Part shown: positions 16,748 through 24,631 of the stretch, piece by piece | Layout of the letters: every line of letters begins with the position of its first letter | Position numbering within the stretch: the first letter of the stretch is position 1 | Origin: an uncultured Sphingomonadaceae bacterium | GTDB lineage: Bacteria; Pseudomonadota; Alphaproteobacteria; Sphingomonadales; Sphingomonadaceae | Assembly: GCA_947501325.1 (NCBI GenBank) | Contig: CANMVC010000008.1 | Location: 1 to 42,654 of the forward strand | Direction: 5' to 3' | Length of the DNA: 42,654 bases | Notes under the pieces: generated by a model | The model's database searches: none | The model's input: only the letters and a program-made list of their open reading frames with translations | Told to the model about the DNA's origin: nothing | Position numbers and translations under genes: made by a program

Positions 16748-17680
16748 TCATACTGCAACTTCAACGTCACGGCTATGCACCTCATCCTTACAATGGCAAC
16801 AAATGACCTTTGGTATAAGTGGATTTGCGCAAGTTTGATGGATCATATGATAGGAAGGCCTGCGCTTGCCAAACAACCAGCTTTCACCCCAGTGAAACAT
16901 CATCAGTGCCACATTAAACAGGTCATGACCTGACGGCGTGAGTGTATATGCATAACGGGGTGGCTTTTCCGAATAGAGAGTCTTTGTCAGAATTTCTTCC
17001 CTAACCAAATGCTTTAAGCGAGAAGACAAGGTTCCCCTGGGAATCCCTAATCGCTGCTTAAAATTTTCAAATGTAGTTGAATCATTAAATGCTTCTTTCA
17101 ACACCATCATTGTCCACTGATCACCGATAACCGCAAGGGTTTGCGCGACCGGATCGTTCCTCTTGTCTTGCTCGAATGCTTCTCTGTTTAACTGGCGACG
17201 AACTTTGAATTGTGGTTGTTCGTTGGAATCGGGACTCGACGAGAGGCGTACATGATTTAACAAAACTAGCGTTTCACACTCGGCGCATATTAATTCTGTT
17301 TCCAAAATTGAACCACATTTAGTGTGGATCAATTGCAGCTGTGAAGCACTAGGCTTCCAACGCTCTCCCCACGCCTTCATCATCATAATCATCCCGTACA
17401 AATCATGCCCTGCTTCGCTGAGAAGATACTCATGTCTCAACGGACGATCGGAATATGGGCGCTTAAACAGGACATCGTGATTGACCAAATGAGTCAATCG
17501 CTCGGTGAGGCGCGCACGAGCAATGGCGAGGACCTTTTGATATTCATCAAACCTGCGACAACCAAAAAATGCTTCGCGCAGGATTAAAAAAGTCCAACCA
17601 TCTCCCAGCACTTCAAATGTTCGAAGCAAAGGGGATTTGACTGAGCTTAACTCAGAATCGTTACTTTGGGTGCCGTTCAT
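16748..17680 (-). CDS. Double HxlR-domain regulator with Cys clusters
   Basis: 310 residues holding two HxlR winged helices in tandem: about 18-115 (FEVLGDGWTFLILREAFFGC, RLTERLTHLVNHDVLFKR) and about 178-275 (VIGDQWTMMVLKEAF, TLSSRLKHLVREEILTK). Each is followed by the same pattern His-x2-Cys-x9-Cys-x2-Cys (HTKCG...CAEC and HQTCA...CCHC), which looks like a small metal-binding knuckle. One polypeptide thus mimics the usual HxlR dimer. It is divergent from the hydratase/hydrolase/thioesterase operon and probably controls it through the direct repeats in between. Confidence 0.87.
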   Translation of the reverse strand: MNGTQSNDSELSSVKSPLLRTFEVLGDGWTFLILREAFFGCRRFDEYQKVLAIARARLTERLTHLVNHDVLFKRPYSDRPLRHEYLLSEAGHDLYGMIMMMKAWGERWKPSASQLQLIHTKCGSILETELICAECETLVLLNHVRLSSSPDSNEQPQFKVRRQLNREAFEQDKRNDPVAQTLAVIGDQWTMMVLKEAFNDSTTFENFKQRLGIPRGTLSSRLKHLVREEILTKTLYSEKPPRYAYTLTPSGHDLFNVALMMFHWGESWLFGKRRPSYHMIHQTCANPLIPKVICCHCKDEVHSRDVEVAV

Positions 17681-17730
17681 AGAGCCATTGTAGTCATAAT
17701 TTGAGAAAATCCAACAACGAGATTGACTCA

Positions 17731-17770
17731 GTCTAATATTGAGACCATGTATTAGGTCTAATAACGAGAC
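17731..17770. promoter_or_regulatory. Direct-repeat operator for the double HxlR regulator
   Basis: GTCTAATATTGAGAC (17731-17745) and GTCTAATAACGAGAC (17756-17770) are 15-base direct repeats 25 bases apart. Between and over them runs a palindrome TATTAG-GT-CTAATA (17750-17763). A TTGACT at 17723 may be a -35 box for the hydratase operon. Site geometry suits a regulator with two covalently joined DNA-binding domains. Confidence 0.6.
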
Positions 17771-17795
17771 TTGTTAATTGATGATTGGAAAAAAT

Positions 17796-18686
17796 ATGGC
17801 GAATACCCCTCATGGATTTCATCGCAGCACAGCTGCTCTACCCACTTTTGAAGATCTGATTTTCGAAGAAGCGGAAGGAGTAGCAACCATTACGTTGAAC
17901 AGACCTGATTCCGTGAACGCCCTATCTCTAAATCTATCAAGAGAGTTTTTCGAAGCACTCGAATATCTGCGTGATCAGGAACGTTTTCATGTTGTTGTGA
18001 TTAAGGGAGCAGGCGGCAATTTCTGTGCTGGTGATGATCTAACCGAGATGGGCTCTGGCGCGTGGGGTAATGCCAATCAGGTGATGCGGCGCGTCCGATA
18101 CTATCAACAGATGGCAAATACGCTGGAAGAACTGGATAAAATTACGATTTGTGCGGTTGACGGATTTTGTGTGGGTGGCGGTCTGGAAGTTACCATGGCA
18201 AGTGACTTTGTAATCTGTACGGAACGCGCACGCTGGGGCATGCCAGAGGTCGATTGGGGGATCACACCAGGCTGGGGCGGAACGACCCGTATGGCTCGCC
18301 TCATCGGGCGGAGGATGACCAAGGAAATTAATCTCCTCGGAGCATTGCATCCCGCCCGACTGGGAAAGGAGCTTGGTCTATTCAATAGAGTTGTTGCGAA
18401 CGATTCCCTTGAAGCGGAAACGCAGAAGCTCGTTGATCTTCTTAAAATCAAGAACCAGCAGGGCCTTCGCCAGTTGAAGTTCATGATCAACAAGAACGTT
18501 GAGGCCGATCTTTATACCGCACAAGGCTTTGAGTTGCTTGGCGCAGGTCTCACGACTGCGATCAATAGCCGTACTGAAGTACCTGATGCTGATCAGGAAC
18601 ACGGATGGGCATCATATAAGAGCGGCGATCAAGACAGTGCCATTCGCATCCGACGCGAGCAATCTATCGATTTCTGGGTCGATTGA
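17796..18686 (+). CDS. Enoyl-CoA hydratase/isomerase family protein
   Basis: 296 residues, crotonase fold. GAGGNFCAGDDL and the VDGFCVGGGLEVTMASD segment form the CoA and oxyanion sites; the two hydratase Glu positions are both present (GGGLEV and WGMPEVDWG), followed by GITPGWGGTTRMARLIG. It should hydrate an enoyl-CoA in the cytoplasm. First gene of an operon with an alpha/beta hydrolase and a PaaI-type thioesterase, a set that fits breakdown of a CoA-linked aromatic or branched acid. ATG 17796 is chosen; an ATG at 17781 also exists and neither has a strong ribosome-binding site. Confidence 0.88.
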   Translation: MANTPHGFHRSTAALPTFEDLIFEEAEGVATITLNRPDSVNALSLNLSREFFEALEYLRDQERFHVVVIKGAGGNFCAGDDLTEMGSGAWGNANQVMRRVRYYQQMANTLEELDKITICAVDGFCVGGGLEVTMASDFVICTERARWGMPEVDWGITPGWGGTTRMARLIGRRMTKEINLLGALHPARLGKELGLFNRVVANDSLEAETQKLVDLLKIKNQQGLRQLKFMINKNVEADLYTAQGFELLGAGLTTAINSRTEVPDADQEHGWASYKSGDQDSAIRIRREQSIDFWVD

Positions 18687-18741
18687 TTGTGGTAACCCCG
18701 GCGGTGCCGGAAATGTATTGCCAATATTCGAGGTACTCCAA

Positions 18742-19629
18742 ATGGAAAATATGAAAATAGCAAACGAATATCGCCGGTCAGCCCAATTGGAGCATGGCGA
18801 ACTAAGCTATATTGACACCGATCCCGGCGGTTCTTCCAACAAAGCTCCAATCCTTTTTGTTCATGGCAGCGGTGTAAATGCAATGCTTTGGCGCCATTTG
18901 ACCGTTGCGATGAAATCTTCCCATCGTTGTATTGCCGTAGATATGCCGTTGCACGGACAATCATCTGCAACGCTCGATATGGATTTTTCGCTCAACGGCC
19001 TAGCCAAGATTCTTGAGGAATTTTGCGAGAATCTCAAACTAAAGAAACTAAATTTGGTAGCTAATGATCTTGGTGGCGCGGTTTCCCAGACATTCGCTGT
19101 CAATAGACCTGATTTGATTCAAAGCCTGACCCTGTCAAATTGCGATGTCCATTCAAACCTTCCGCCCGATACATTCAAGGACACAGTCGCATTGGCTCAC
19201 GCGGGTACGTTATGGGAACGTGCCAAACCATTGACAATGAGTGTTGATCTAATGCGGCACCACAGTGAAGTCGCCAAAGGGTATGAACATCCCGAAAAAT
19301 TGAGCGAGGCACTTCTGAGGTCATATCTGGAACCTGTCCTCGGTACCAAAGACCGAACAAAAATATTTGAACGGACACTGGTATCTGCACGCGGTGAAGA
19401 TTTGATGGCAATCGAGCCCAAGCTAAAGGTGCTAGATGTGCCGGTGTTAATTATCTGGGGGACGGAGGACGTGTTTTTCTCCTTAGTGTGGGCGCAATGG
19501 TTGCGGGATACGTTGCCGGACGTGCGAGCTTATCATGAAATCCAAGGAGCGAAGCTGTTTTTGCCGGATGAACATTCAGAAACCTTCGTATCTCTTCTGG
19601 AAGAGTTTTTGAACACGATTGAAAGCTAA
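18742..19629 (+). CDS. Alpha/beta hydrolase with Asp nucleophile
   Basis: 295 residues starting MENMKIANEYRRSAQLEHGE, with GAGGT upstream of the ATG. ILFVHGSGVNAMLW provides the oxyanion HG, LVANDLGGAVSQ carries Asp at the nucleophile elbow as in haloalkane dehalogenases and epoxide hydrolases, and IIWGTEDVFF the acid residue. The usual C-terminal GH is replaced: the segment reads IQGAKLFLPDEHSE, so the canonical catalytic His is not at its normal place. Second gene of the operon with the enoyl-CoA hydratase; it may be a hydrolase or C-C lyase of the same pathway. Confidence 0.82.
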   Translation: MENMKIANEYRRSAQLEHGELSYIDTDPGGSSNKAPILFVHGSGVNAMLWRHLTVAMKSSHRCIAVDMPLHGQSSATLDMDFSLNGLAKILEEFCENLKLKKLNLVANDLGGAVSQTFAVNRPDLIQSLTLSNCDVHSNLPPDTFKDTVALAHAGTLWERAKPLTMSVDLMRHHSEVAKGYEHPEKLSEALLRSYLEPVLGTKDRTKIFERTLVSARGEDLMAIEPKLKVLDVPVLIIWGTEDVFFSLVWAQWLRDTLPDVRAYHEIQGAKLFLPDEHSETFVSLLEEFLNTIES

Positions 19630-19681
19630 GTCATGAGACAGTGTACTGTTCAAATTTGGATATCGTCCCAGGAATCAAGCT

Positions 19682-20113
19682 ATGCAATCAGCTGTAACAA
19701 TTGAAGAACTCAACGCGTTCTTTCTCGAGGCTTTTCCGGGAGATATTGAGTTCGAACAAGAAATTGTGTTCGTGGAGAATGGTCGTTCAATTATTCAAAT
19801 CAAATCTTCTCCAAAACTGCTGAGACCAGGTGGATATTTTTCTGGCCCTACACAAATGTCTCTTGCTGATAAGTCTTCATATGCTGCGGTTTTTACGCGA
19901 TTGGGGATTGTTCCGATGGCTGTTACATCCAATCTTAACATTAACTTCCTGCGACCATGCATTGGCGATGCCGCCGAAGCGGAAGCCAGCATCGTCAAGT
20001 GCGGGAAATTTTCGATTGTTTTGGAAGCGAAGATAAGAGCCGTCGGCTCACGAAAAGTTGCCAGCCATGCAATGGTTACTTATGCAAGGCCAAACAATCC
20101 GCAACGCTTCTAG
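19682..20113 (+). CDS. PaaI-family hotdog thioesterase
   Basis: 143 residues of the hotdog fold. LRPGGYFSGPTQMSLADKSS is the region where PaaI-type enzymes place the substrate-binding turn and the acidic residue (Asp in LADKSS); TSNLNINFLRPCIGDAAEAE is the conserved strand pair. It should release CoA from an acyl- or aryl-CoA. Third gene of the operon, 52 bases after the hydrolase. The 200 bases after its stop (20114-20309) contain no supportable gene. Confidence 0.85.
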   Translation: MQSAVTIEELNAFFLEAFPGDIEFEQEIVFVENGRSIIQIKSSPKLLRPGGYFSGPTQMSLADKSSYAAVFTRLGIVPMAVTSNLNINFLRPCIGDAAEAEASIVKCGKFSIVLEAKIRAVGSRKVASHAMVTYARPNNPQRF

Positions 20114-20309
20114 AACAAGACGGGTATTTGATGATATTTCAATGACAAGTGGGGCAAACAATTGGATGACAAATATTGGCAGGATGCAACATGTTTAAGG
20201 AGATATCGACAGTTCAAGAACACAGATGACCATTATCCTGTAGAATATTTAGTCAAACAGAAAGCATCCAGAGCCTTTTACATTATACAGCCTCATCCTT
20301 AAGGCCATT

Positions 20310-20738
20310 TCATTTTGGAAACTTCGCGTATGTGTAGACCTGCTCCAGACTCGACGCCCATGAAGGTTGCTCCGAGGTGAATATTCTGACCCGTTCAGCA
20401 ACGTTAGGCGGCTCGCTTAGAAGTCCAGCTGGAACGATCATTTTTGTTTCGTCCCCACCTATCCACGGAACGCCGGACCCACAAACTCGGCAGAATGACT
20501 TGGAGATGTCCCGGCCGGGGGTCTGATAATTGATAATATCGCCAGAACCCCTGAGCCAGTTGAACCCGTCAATATTCGCGAACAGGTTCGATGCAAAAGC
20601 CGACCCGGTTATTTGGCGGCACTGATCACAGCTACAGAAAAAAAGTTTGTCGAATGCGTCAAGAACCTCAAACGTGACTCCTCCGCAAAGGCAGCTCCCA
20701 TTTAATTTCTCGATGGATCTGTTGTTTTGTGTGGTCAT
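20310..20738 (-). CDS. GFA-family (CENP-V domain) zinc protein
   Basis: 142 residues with the glutathione-dependent formaldehyde-activating fold: GSCLCGGVTFEV, FFCSCDQCRQITGSAFASN and FCRVCGSGVPWIG supply the conserved Cys sets for one structural and one glutathione-facing zinc. Members capture formaldehyde-glutathione adducts or have unknown thiol chemistry. ATG 20738 is preceded by AAAGG. It stands alone, convergent with the thioesterase. Confidence 0.88.
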   Translation of the reverse strand: MTTQNNRSIEKLNGSCLCGGVTFEVLDAFDKLFFCSCDQCRQITGSAFASNLFANIDGFNWLRGSGDIINYQTPGRDISKSFCRVCGSGVPWIGGDETKMIVPAGLLSEPPNVAERVRIFTSEQPSWASSLEQVYTYAKFPK

Positions 20739-20741
20739 CAC

Positions 20742-21060
20742 TTGTGCCTTTCATTTTAGACTAGAGCCCGGGTCGATTGCCATCGACAACAAAATCTAAA
20801 TACAACGTAGAAAACACCAAAACTGCCATTACCCAATGGATTGAAACCGGCATCAGACTTTGTTGGTCAGCCGACTTGATTCCGGCGATAAAGGCACGGT
20901 GAATGTTGGTCATTAACTAAAAACTTAATCGGCTCAGTGACGTAATTTAATCGCTGCTCAGGATACATTTTTGAAGATACTCGCCCGGCTGCTGCCCGTT
21001 AGGAGGGCGCGCGGGTCAGCAGCTGAGCGATATCTTGCTAGGAGCGACCATCCAGTGAAG
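20742..21060. other. Intergenic region with one strong hairpin
   Basis: No gene is supportable in these 319 bases. At 20988-21023 GCTGCTGCCCG pairs with CGGG-T-CAGCAGC (one bulged T) around a loop AGGAGGGCG-rich in G. It lies 38 bases past the stop of the AhpD-like gene and may end that operon, although the T-run behind it on the minus strand is weak. Confidence 0.45.
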
Positions 21061-21627
21061 TTACCCAGCGTTTGCAATGTCTGGTGACCAAGCGTTCGTA
21101 GCGAACTCCGTATCGACATCGGTGTGGGCGATGTGGTTGGAGTAGTTTGACATTACCTTGAGCGCGGTACCCAGCACTACTTCAAGGACGGTCTGCTTGG
21201 TGTAGCCAGCACTAAGGAAGACCTGAATATCCGTATCTTGTGGCCAACCGCGAGTTTCATTGATGACGGCTGCGAAAGTGCGGAGGGCTTCGAGTTTGGC
21301 ATCAGCAATTGGTGTGTTGGTGCGCAACGCTTCGATCACATCTGCGGGAACACCTGTCCTCTGCGAAATCGAAGTGTGAGCGGCCATGCAATAAGTGCAG
21401 CCGTTCAATCGGTTGTTGGTCATCAAGATGATCTGACGCTCGGCTTCTGACAGATCGGTTTTCTCAAAGATGCCAGAAAGTGTCATGTAACCTTCGAGCA
21501 TTGCCGGCGCCTCAGCCATTGTACCGAGCAGGTTGGGGATAAAGCCGAAGCCAGTTTTTGCGCCTTCAAGTAGAGGTTTCGCGCCTTCTGGTGCAGTTTC
21601 AATGGCGTGGGTCGTGAAAGTAGTCAT
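21061..21627 (-). CDS. Carboxymuconolactone decarboxylase/AhpD-like protein
   Basis: 188 residues from the ATG at 21627, which has GGAGAT in front. The redox motif CTYCMAAHT (Cys-x-x-Cys-x3-His) in RLNGCTYCMAAHTSIS is that of AhpD-type alkylhydroperoxidases; the surrounding helices (LSEAERQIILMTNN, TKQTVLEVVLGTALK) fit the CMD fold. It probably reduces peroxides or senses thiol stress. Last gene of the operon beginning at 23237 and opposite to a TetR gene. A longer in-frame start at 21738 lacks support. Confidence 0.87.
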   Translation of the reverse strand: MTTFTTHAIETAPEGAKPLLEGAKTGFGFIPNLLGTMAEAPAMLEGYMTLSGIFEKTDLSEAERQIILMTNNRLNGCTYCMAAHTSISQRTGVPADVIEALRTNTPIADAKLEALRTFAAVINETRGWPQDTDIQVFLSAGYTKQTVLEVVLGTALKVMSNYSNHIAHTDVDTEFATNAWSPDIANAG

Positions 21628-21670
21628 TGTATATCTCCAGTTTTGAGTTGCAGCGGATTTAGGAAGCGTA

Positions 21671-21690
21671 AAAGCTGACACTAGAACTCG
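21671..21690. repeat. Half of dispersed palindrome
   Basis: AAAGCTGACACTAGAACTCG resembles the right arm and flank of the palindrome copy at 24494-24530; GACACTAGAACTCG is identical in both. The left arm is absent, so this is a decayed copy between the glyoxalase and AhpD-like genes. Confidence 0.45.
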
Positions 21691-21743
21691 TCCAATTGCC
21701 TCAGTATTTCGCCTGCCGATAGCCAGCGAAATACCCAAATCTG

Positions 21744-22187
21744 TTACTTGGCATGCATCTCGATAAGTTCGATATTATATCCATCGGGGTCTTTGAGAAA
21801 TGCGATGTTTTCACGATGCCTGGTTTCGTCCACGGCGTGGGTCATCGGCCCTGCGTCGCGGGTGATGTTAACGCCCATATCCTTAAGCCGAGCGCAGGCG
21901 GCGTAGATATTGGCAACGCCCAACGCGATGTGCCCGTAGCCGCTGCCATGGGAATAATCGTTATCGTCCCAGTTCCAGGTTAGCTCTATCGTAGGGACAT
22001 TTTCTTCATCTTCATATCCCATGAACACAAGCGTGAAGCGGCCATCGGTGAAAGTTTCCCTGCGCAATTCGCGCATGCCGAGCGCATCGCGGTAAAACGC
22101 AATCGATCGGTCGAGGCTGCTCACCCGTATCATTGTATATAAAATCGACGAGGGTAAAGCTGACGGTTTTGATGATGTGTTCATTTT
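21744..22187 (-). CDS. Lactoylglutathione lyase-like (glyoxalase I) protein
   Basis: 147 residues from ATG 22187 (GAGAG upstream). Glyoxalase I features are clear: MIRVSSLDRSIAFYRDALGM, TIELTWNWD, GYGHIALGV and GYNIELIEM. Three of four metal ligands are kept (Glu in IELT, His in GYGHIA, Glu in NIELIE), but the first, normally His in a LHTMIRV context, is Tyr here (LYTMIRV). It may isomerise a methylglyoxal- or other aldehyde-glutathione adduct with altered metal use. Same operon as a tautomerase, a secreted protein and an AhpD-like protein. Confidence 0.85.
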   Translation of the reverse strand, partial: KMNTSSKPSALPSSILYTMIRVSSLDRSIAFYRDALGMRELRRETFTDGRFTLVFMGYEDEENVPTIELTWNWDDNDYSHGSGYGHIALGVANIYAACARLKDMGVNITRDAGPMTHAVDETRHRENIAFLKDPDGYNIELIEMHAK

Positions 22188-22217
22188 TTCTCTCAATATG
22201 TAAACTTGCCTCAAAAG

Positions 22218-22248
22218 GTTGGCGAGCGGCAACGCGCCGCCCGCCAAC
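22218..22248 (-). terminator. Intercistronic hairpin, possible attenuator
   Basis: A 13-base stem (22218-22230 with 22236-22248, one mismatch) encloses AACGC and is followed on the minus strand by CTTTTGA. A second weaker hairpin (CTCTG ... CAGAG, about 22255-22286) precedes it. They lie between the secreted-protein gene and the glyoxalase gene and may lower expression of the last two genes. Confidence 0.45.
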
Positions 22249-22286
22249 AATAGCCTCTGTGAAGCCCCGGGGGAGGGCCCGCAGAG

Positions 22287-22766
22287 CTATTTGCAGATTG
22301 AGCCTGTGTAGCGGACGAGTCCGACAAGATTGTCAGGGTCGCGCAAATCGACCAGCCCATAGCTATTAAAACGGCCCTTATATCCTTTAAGCGTACCCCG
22401 GGTCACATCCTCTTGAATATGATAGGAAATTTCGAGCATAAATCGCCCTGGCTTCCCTGGGACCGCCGTGAGAATGCCCAAGTCTTTGGTCTGGAACGCT
22501 CCGCCATCTTCCCTCCCGAAGTAATGCTCCATATCCATTTCCATTCCGGTTGGAGTCTGCCTTTGCGCAGTGATCTTGCCAGCGGCATTTTGCACACTGC
22601 CGGTCAGCGCGGCGGAGATAATCATCGGCTTGCCTTCGCCTTCGGCGAAGAAATTAGGGATCGCGACGCCGCCGATTGGCATGCAGGTTTCTGCGTGGGC
22701 CGTTGAAGCGAAGCTGACGACCATTAGTGAGCCAGTAATCAGTGAAAGCATGGTTCTCTTAGACAT
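22287..22766 (-). CDS. Secreted hypothetical protein
   Basis: 159 residues with a clear Sec signal peptide: basic MSKRT, hydrophobic MLSLITGSLMVVSF and a likely AHA cleavage site before ETC. The mature part begins with CMPIGGVAIPNFFAEGEGKP, has two Cys (near the two ends), predicted beta-rich content, and no catalytic motif I recognise. AAGGAATT precedes the ATG. It is encoded between a tautomerase and a glyoxalase in a TetR-controlled operon and is probably periplasmic. Confidence 0.78.
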   Translation of the reverse strand: MSKRTMLSLITGSLMVVSFASTAHAETCMPIGGVAIPNFFAEGEGKPMIISAALTGSVQNAAGKITAQRQTPTGMEMDMEHYFGREDGGAFQTKDLGILTAVPGKPGRFMLEISYHIQEDVTRGTLKGYKGRFNSYGLVDLRDPDNLVGLVRYTGSICK

Positions 22767-22805
22767 TGGTAATTCCTTATTATATTTGTCAGATGGTGAT
22801 TTGGA

Positions 22806-23237
22806 TCACGCTGCTTGCGGGATATTCATTGCAGTCTGAATGTCAGGCAGACGGAGCACTTGCCCTGCACCCCAGTTGCCATCGGTAACTTCATAGAGCA
22901 TCGCCCAGTGATTAAGGCGTCCTACAAACAGGCCAACGATATCATTCACAATGGCCCCAATTTCGCTGATAAGCTCTTCTCGGGTGCGGAGGGTGAGCGC
23001 TCCTTCTGGCGTCGTAACTGCAATGCGCAGAGGCGGTTCGTCGATCGCTTCGCCGCCGACATAAACGGATCCCTTGGGGAGAGCCAAGTAATGCGCCCAC
23101 ACAAGTGACTGCGCAGCGGCGTCATCTATTTCGGCACGTTCGGCTTTCAAAATCGCGTTTGAAACGCGCGATATCAGGGCGTCTTGGTCTGCTTTGTCGA
23201 GCACGCCTTCTGTAGCTATGACTTGGAGATATGGCAT
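22806..23237 (-). CDS. Tautomerase-superfamily protein
   Basis: 143 residues beginning MPYLQVIATEGVLDKADQDA, with Pro1 after Met as catalytic base and AAAGGA before the ATG. The length is twice that of 4-OT, as in fused tautomerases of the MSAD/cis-CaaD kind, although the second half (RTREELISEIGAIVND) is only moderately similar in pattern. First gene of the operon divergent from the TetR at 23398. Confidence 0.75.
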   Translation of the reverse strand: MPYLQVIATEGVLDKADQDALISRVSNAILKAERAEIDDAAAQSLVWAHYLALPKGSVYVGGEAIDEPPLRIAVTTPEGALTLRTREELISEIGAIVNDIVGLFVGRLNHWAMLYEVTDGNWGAGQVLRLPDIQTAMNIPQAA

Positions 23238-23284
23238 TTTTTTTCCTTTGTGGGTTGGGCAAATGAAACACATTGTTGCATTTA

Positions 23285-23366
23285 TATAGAGGTCGTTATA
23301 TATCGTCCTAAGAGCCTATTATATAGCGTTCGTTATTTCGTCAAGATAAATATAACGAACGCTATA
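23285..23366. promoter_or_regulatory. TetR operator with 15-bp inverted repeat
   Basis: TATAGCGTTCGTTAT (23322-23336) and ATAACGAACGCTATA (23352-23366) are perfect inverted repeats. A third near copy, TATAGAGGTCGTTAT (23285-23299, two differences), lies in direct orientation toward the tautomerase gene. Both divergent promoters must overlap these sites, so the TetR protein probably represses both directions. Confidence 0.75.
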
Positions 23367-23397
23367 TTAGTGTGGAAAATTAGAGAGGGATTTGAAT

Positions 23398-23955
23398 GTG
23401 GCAAAACAAGATGAGCGCAAGCAGGAAACAAGGCGGCGTATGCTGGAGGCCGCAGGGCGCGGTTTCCGCAGTCAGGGATATGATGGTATTGGGGTCGACG
23501 GGCTAGCAAAAGGGGCTGGAGTCACATCCGGCGCATTTTACGCTCATTTCGGGTCGAAAGCTGCAGCATTTGAGGCGGCACTTTCGGCTGGTCTCGATGA
23601 AGTCATCTCGGCTATCCCAGAATATCAACTGGAGTTTGGCGAAGGTTGGACGAAGGCTTTCTCCGACTATTATCTTGGCAAGGCCCACTGCGATGATATT
23701 TCAGGTGGTTGCGCGATGGCCGCCTTTTCTCCAGAAGTTGTCCGTGCAAGTGAAGAGACGCGCGCGCTCTATGAGGAGAAGATGCAGATAATTGCCAGTC
23801 TGGTTGCCAAAAGAATGCCAGGAAAAACCGAAGCGCAACGTATCGCAAATGCATGGTCCCTTTTAAGTAATTTAATCGGGGGCGTCACGTTGGCCCGAGC
23901 GATGAGTAGCCCTGCACTTTCGGACAGAATACTGGAAGCAGCTAAACAGATTTGA
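23398..23955 (+). CDS. TetR/AcrR-family regulator
   Basis: 185 residues from a GTG at 23398, seven bases after AGAGGGA. KQETRRRMLEAAGRGFRSQG and VTSGAFYAHFGSKAAAFEAA are the TetR DNA-binding domain; the C-terminal half (ISGGCAMAAFSPEVVRASEE, WSLLSNLIGGVTLARAM) is of the type often seen with aldehyde or thiol-stress operons. It faces the tautomerase/secreted protein/glyoxalase/AhpD operon and is its likely repressor. An in-frame TTG at 23392 is less likely. Confidence 0.87.
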   Translation: MAKQDERKQETRRRMLEAAGRGFRSQGYDGIGVDGLAKGAGVTSGAFYAHFGSKAAAFEAALSAGLDEVISAIPEYQLEFGEGWTKAFSDYYLGKAHCDDISGGCAMAAFSPEVVRASEETRALYEEKMQIIASLVAKRMPGKTEAQRIANAWSLLSNLIGGVTLARAMSSPALSDRILEAAKQI

Positions 23956-24219
23956 AAGACCATAGACCAATTGAATTATTAGCACCAAAGAGTACTGCTA
24001 TTGGTAATCACCACTGCATCACCGGCAATGGCCAGTTCAATAGGCCAGCTATGAAAACGAGTTCATGAAGCGGCCGAAGACGGGTTGGTGAGCTACTGAG
24101 TTCGGTTGTTGCGTCAGCTTATCCATCGGATTGGTTCCTTTTGTTTGCCTGAAATACTCTGCTTTATAATCGGCGTTCGGATTCTTTAATGGGTATATCG
24201 TTGATGCTCGCGAAACGGT
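23956..24219. other. Relic region before the IS30 fragment
   Basis: No complete gene. On the minus strand 24126-24049 a 25-codon frame (MDKLTQQPNSVAHQPVFGRF then MNSFS and stop) with AAAGGA upstream looks like a cut-off gene start, but I cannot name it. The region ends abruptly at the IS30 sequence, which suggests a deletion junction. Confidence 0.3.
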
Positions 24220-24469
24220 TTCAAGCTAGCGACCAATGCAGATGTTTACTTCTGTGATCCGCACAGTCCATGGCAGCGCGGCTCTAACGAAAATACCAAC
24301 AGACTGCGGCGGCAATACTTCCCAAAAGGCACCGATCTATCAGTCCATAGCCAGGCCAAACTTAATGCGGTAGCAAGGGAACTTAACGAGCGTCCCAGAA
24401 AGACCCTCAGTTATGAAACGCCTGCCGAGCGGTTCGGGGCATGTGTTGCGTCCACCGGTTGAAATCGCA
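24220..24469 (+). mobile_element. IS30 3' fragment (250 bp)
   Basis: These 250 bases appear identical to 32677-32926 of the IS30 at 31696-32926, including the right 27-bp terminal repeat (24443-24469). They carry the last codons of the transposase with the catalytic NENTN Glu, in the same orientation. The left ~80% is missing. The sequence identity means duplication or rearrangement was recent. Confidence 0.88.
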
Positions 24470-24493
24470 GGATATTGCAGACCCAACGCTAAC

Positions 24494-24519
24494 GTCCGCT
24501 ATGGGCGTATAGAGCGGAC
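24494..24519. repeat. Dispersed palindrome, copy C
   Basis: GTCCGCT (24494-24500) and AGCGGAC (24513-24519) surround a loop ATGGGCGTATAG. It begins 24 bases after the IS30 fragment and precedes the promoter region of the next operon. Confidence 0.7.
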
Positions 24520-24631
24520 ACTAGAACTCGACGCTCTTACCAGCCACGCAGATTGATTATTTCTTGCTTACCCATTCCAAATAACTAGCGGGTGATTTAT
24601 ATCTTGATGTCTGCTGAACCAGACATTAAGT

